Shown here: positions 6,179-7,155 of the stretch, piece after piece
Layout: the number at the start of each line of letters is the position of its first letter
Position numbering within the stretch: position 1 is the first letter of the stretch
Assembly: GCA_963582345.1 (NCBI GenBank)
Contig: CAUZSN010000130.1
Span: 1 to 7,155, forward strand
Length of the DNA: 7,155 bases
Direction: 5' to 3'
Source of the DNA: CAUZSN01 sp963582345
GTDB lineage: Bacteria; Planctomycetota; Planctomycetia; Planctomycetales; Planctomycetaceae
Notes under the pieces: model-generated
Database searches by the model: none
Seen by the model: the letters and a program-made list of their open reading frames with translations, nothing else
What the model was told of the DNA's origin: nothing
Program-made: the position numbers and the translations under genes

Positions 6179-6931
6179 TCAATACCAGTTGCAATAAATT
6201 TGCGGTATACCGCCCGTTGCCCGATAGCCGGAAGGTTCGAGTAGGACAATGGTTGGGCGACCATCATGTGACTTGGTCAGTGGAAATGTTATCGTGTGAT
6301 GTCGGGCAATGATAATTGGATCATGGGTTCGTCGATTGATGAACTTGTCGACTGTTGTCATCCCGCCGCCAGGGTGGCCTTCGCCACCCAGTGGCGGCAA
6401 GTAGTAGTGCATCGGTACAATCCAAGTTGGTTTTAGGAAGCCGATCATCCTGTCGAGGTCTTCTAGAGGAACTGTATACTTTTCGCCGACGATGGGCATC
6501 AGTACATCACAGTGACCAATCCAGGGTTCTAGCTCCTCATTGCTGAGCCCAAATCCAAGGTCGCCCAGGTGCGCGAACCACAAGCCGTCAGCCTTGAAAG
6601 CATAGAGTGCGTTGTCGTCTGTGCCTTCGGGATGGTCCGCTATTTCTGCAGCTGGAATTGCGTAGATCGGCTCTCCGTTGATGGTCGCGTTGGCGCGTCC
6701 CGTGGCCACATCCAATGCGTTGATCACTCTGGGATTGCCGTTGACCAATTTAACGTTGTCATGCGCTGGGTCAGTAAGTGAGCTAACAATGACCGTTTCG
6801 GCATCCAAACGGAAACCATCATCGACCAAATCACACTTTTCCTGCAAATACGGGTCCATGACGATTGTCGGTCGACCATCCTCCCATAGCCGAAAACAGG
6901 CATGGCCGACAAATTCGAGTTGTAGGGACAT
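6179..6931 (-). CDS. Metallo-beta-lactamase-fold (UlaG-like) protein lacking the HxHxDH motif
   Basis: A 250-residue protein that looks like the Lactamase_B_3/UlaG group of the metallo-beta-lactamase superfamily, whose members hydrolyse lactones, phosphodiesters and similar bonds. It begins LEFVGHACFRL (H10), a typical opening for this group, followed by VMDPYL (D26). Where HxHxDH should stand (about 51-57) it reads VSSLTDPAHDN, so most first-site metal ligands are replaced. H100, the GD of AHLGDLG (D124) and H175 in IVPMHYY remain. It may bind one metal, use another chemistry or be non-catalytic. The start is ATG at 6929-6931, with AAGGAG at 6940-6945 eight bases upstream. An ATG 15 codons earlier (6974-6976) has no comparable site and gives a non-family leader. 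It lies 54 bp after the aldolase-like gene and 134 bp before isomerase copy 2. Confidence 0.8.
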   Translation of the reverse strand: MSLQLEFVGHACFRLWEDGRPTIVMDPYLQEKCDLVDDGFRLDAETVIVSSLTDPAHDNVKLVNGNPRVINALDVATGRANATINGEPIYAIPAAEIADHPEGTDDNALYAFKADGLWFAHLGDLGFGLSNEELEPWIGHCDVLMPIVGEKYTVPLEDLDRMIGFLKPTWIVPMHYYLPPLGGEGHPGGGMTTVDKFINRRTHDPIIIARHHTITFPLTKSHDGRPTIVLLEPSGYRATGGIPQIYCNWY

Positions 6932-6939
6932 AATCCGTT

Positions 6940-6945
6940 CTCCTT
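6940..6945 (-). promoter_or_regulatory. Ribosome binding site deciding the start of the MBL-fold gene
   Basis: A perfect AAGGAG on the minus strand with eight-base spacing to ATG at 6929-6931. It favours this start over the in-frame ATG at 6974-6976, because the site lies inside the reading frame of the longer version. Confidence 0.75.
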
Positions 6946-6985
6946 GAAAATTCAACACCAGAACCAACGAAGTCATGCACGCGTA

Positions 6986-7155
6986 TTAGCTCCCATGCGC
7001 ATCGTGAAAGCTCTTGAGCGTATCGACAAGCATCCTGCGTTTCATCGCGACATCCACACCTGTGAAATAGACCTTTGCCCCCAATTTACGAAAATACTGG
7101 ACCTGCTCGGGCGAACCGCCACCCATGATTGGAATCTTGCCTGCCTTGACAGCCT
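6986..7155 (-). CDS. Probable HpcH/HpaI-type aldolase, C-terminal 55 residues, gene begins outside the window
   Basis: The visible part reads AVKAGKIPIMGGGSPEQVQ, then YFRKLGAKVYFTGVDVAMKRRMLVDTL, ending FHDAHGS with TAA at 6986-6988. The pattern 'A..aGK..g......e....y..lGa....vG.Dva.....l...l..f' fits the C-terminal strand-helix of the HpcH/HpaI aldolase/citrate-lyase-beta TIM barrel. That family cleaves or forms 4-hydroxy-2-oxo acids with a divalent metal. The catalytic residues lie upstream, outside the window, so neither activity nor substrate can be judged. The pattern is short, and another phosphoenolpyruvate/pyruvate-type barrel is the main alternative. It is the first visible gene of the minus-strand cluster, 54 bp before the MBL-fold gene. 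Confidence 0.55.
   Translation of the reverse strand, partial: AVKAGKIPIMGGGSPEQVQYFRKLGAKVYFTGVDVAMKRRMLVDTLKSFHDAHGS

Overview
The window looks like a chromosomal stretch from a planctomycete, probably Pirellulales-like. I infer this from four things: duplicated chaperonins with a long Gly/Met-rich tail, tandem xylose-isomerase-like TIM-barrel 'sugar phosphate isomerase/epimerase' genes, a degenerate metallo-beta-lactamase-fold gene, and a decayed fragment of a DNRLRE-type secreted-protein domain. No marker gene proves the assignment. Every intact protein gene is on the minus strand; only a tRNA gene and the pseudogene fragment read on the plus strand.

Region 1 (1-2715) is a chaperonin locus read right to left: a complete groEL (2637-901), groES (779-489), then the first 148 codons of a second, different groEL (446 to the window edge). 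Both groEL genes start with GTG behind good Shine-Dalgarno sequences. The complete GroEL ends in a His-rich linker and a 39-residue Gly/Met/Pro tail built from a 13-residue period. A heat-shock-like promoter candidate, with an imperfect dyad over it, lies about 50-80 bp upstream.

Region 2 (2716-3868) has no intact protein gene. It holds a hairpin with mutually exclusive pairings (2958-3004), a good sigma-70-like promoter (3172-3199), a complete tRNA-Pro(CGG) (3286-3360) and the 3' remnant of a DNRLRE-domain gene (about 3523-3839), broken by a TGA at a probable Trp codon and a later frameshift.

Region 3 (3869-7155) is a same-strand metabolic cluster. In transcription order it contains the 3' end of a probable HpcH/HpaI-type aldolase, a metallo-beta-lactamase-fold protein that lacks the HxHxDH motif, and two paralogous TIM-barrel isomerase/epimerase-like proteins with metal ligands at matching positions. 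Together they suggest catabolism of a sugar or sugar acid, but the substrate cannot be read from sequence. I see no CRISPR array, transposase, integrase or clear defence system. The most unusual items are the groEL-groES-groEL order with its expanded tail, the motif-less MBL protein beside the isomerase pair, and the DNRLRE gene remnant.
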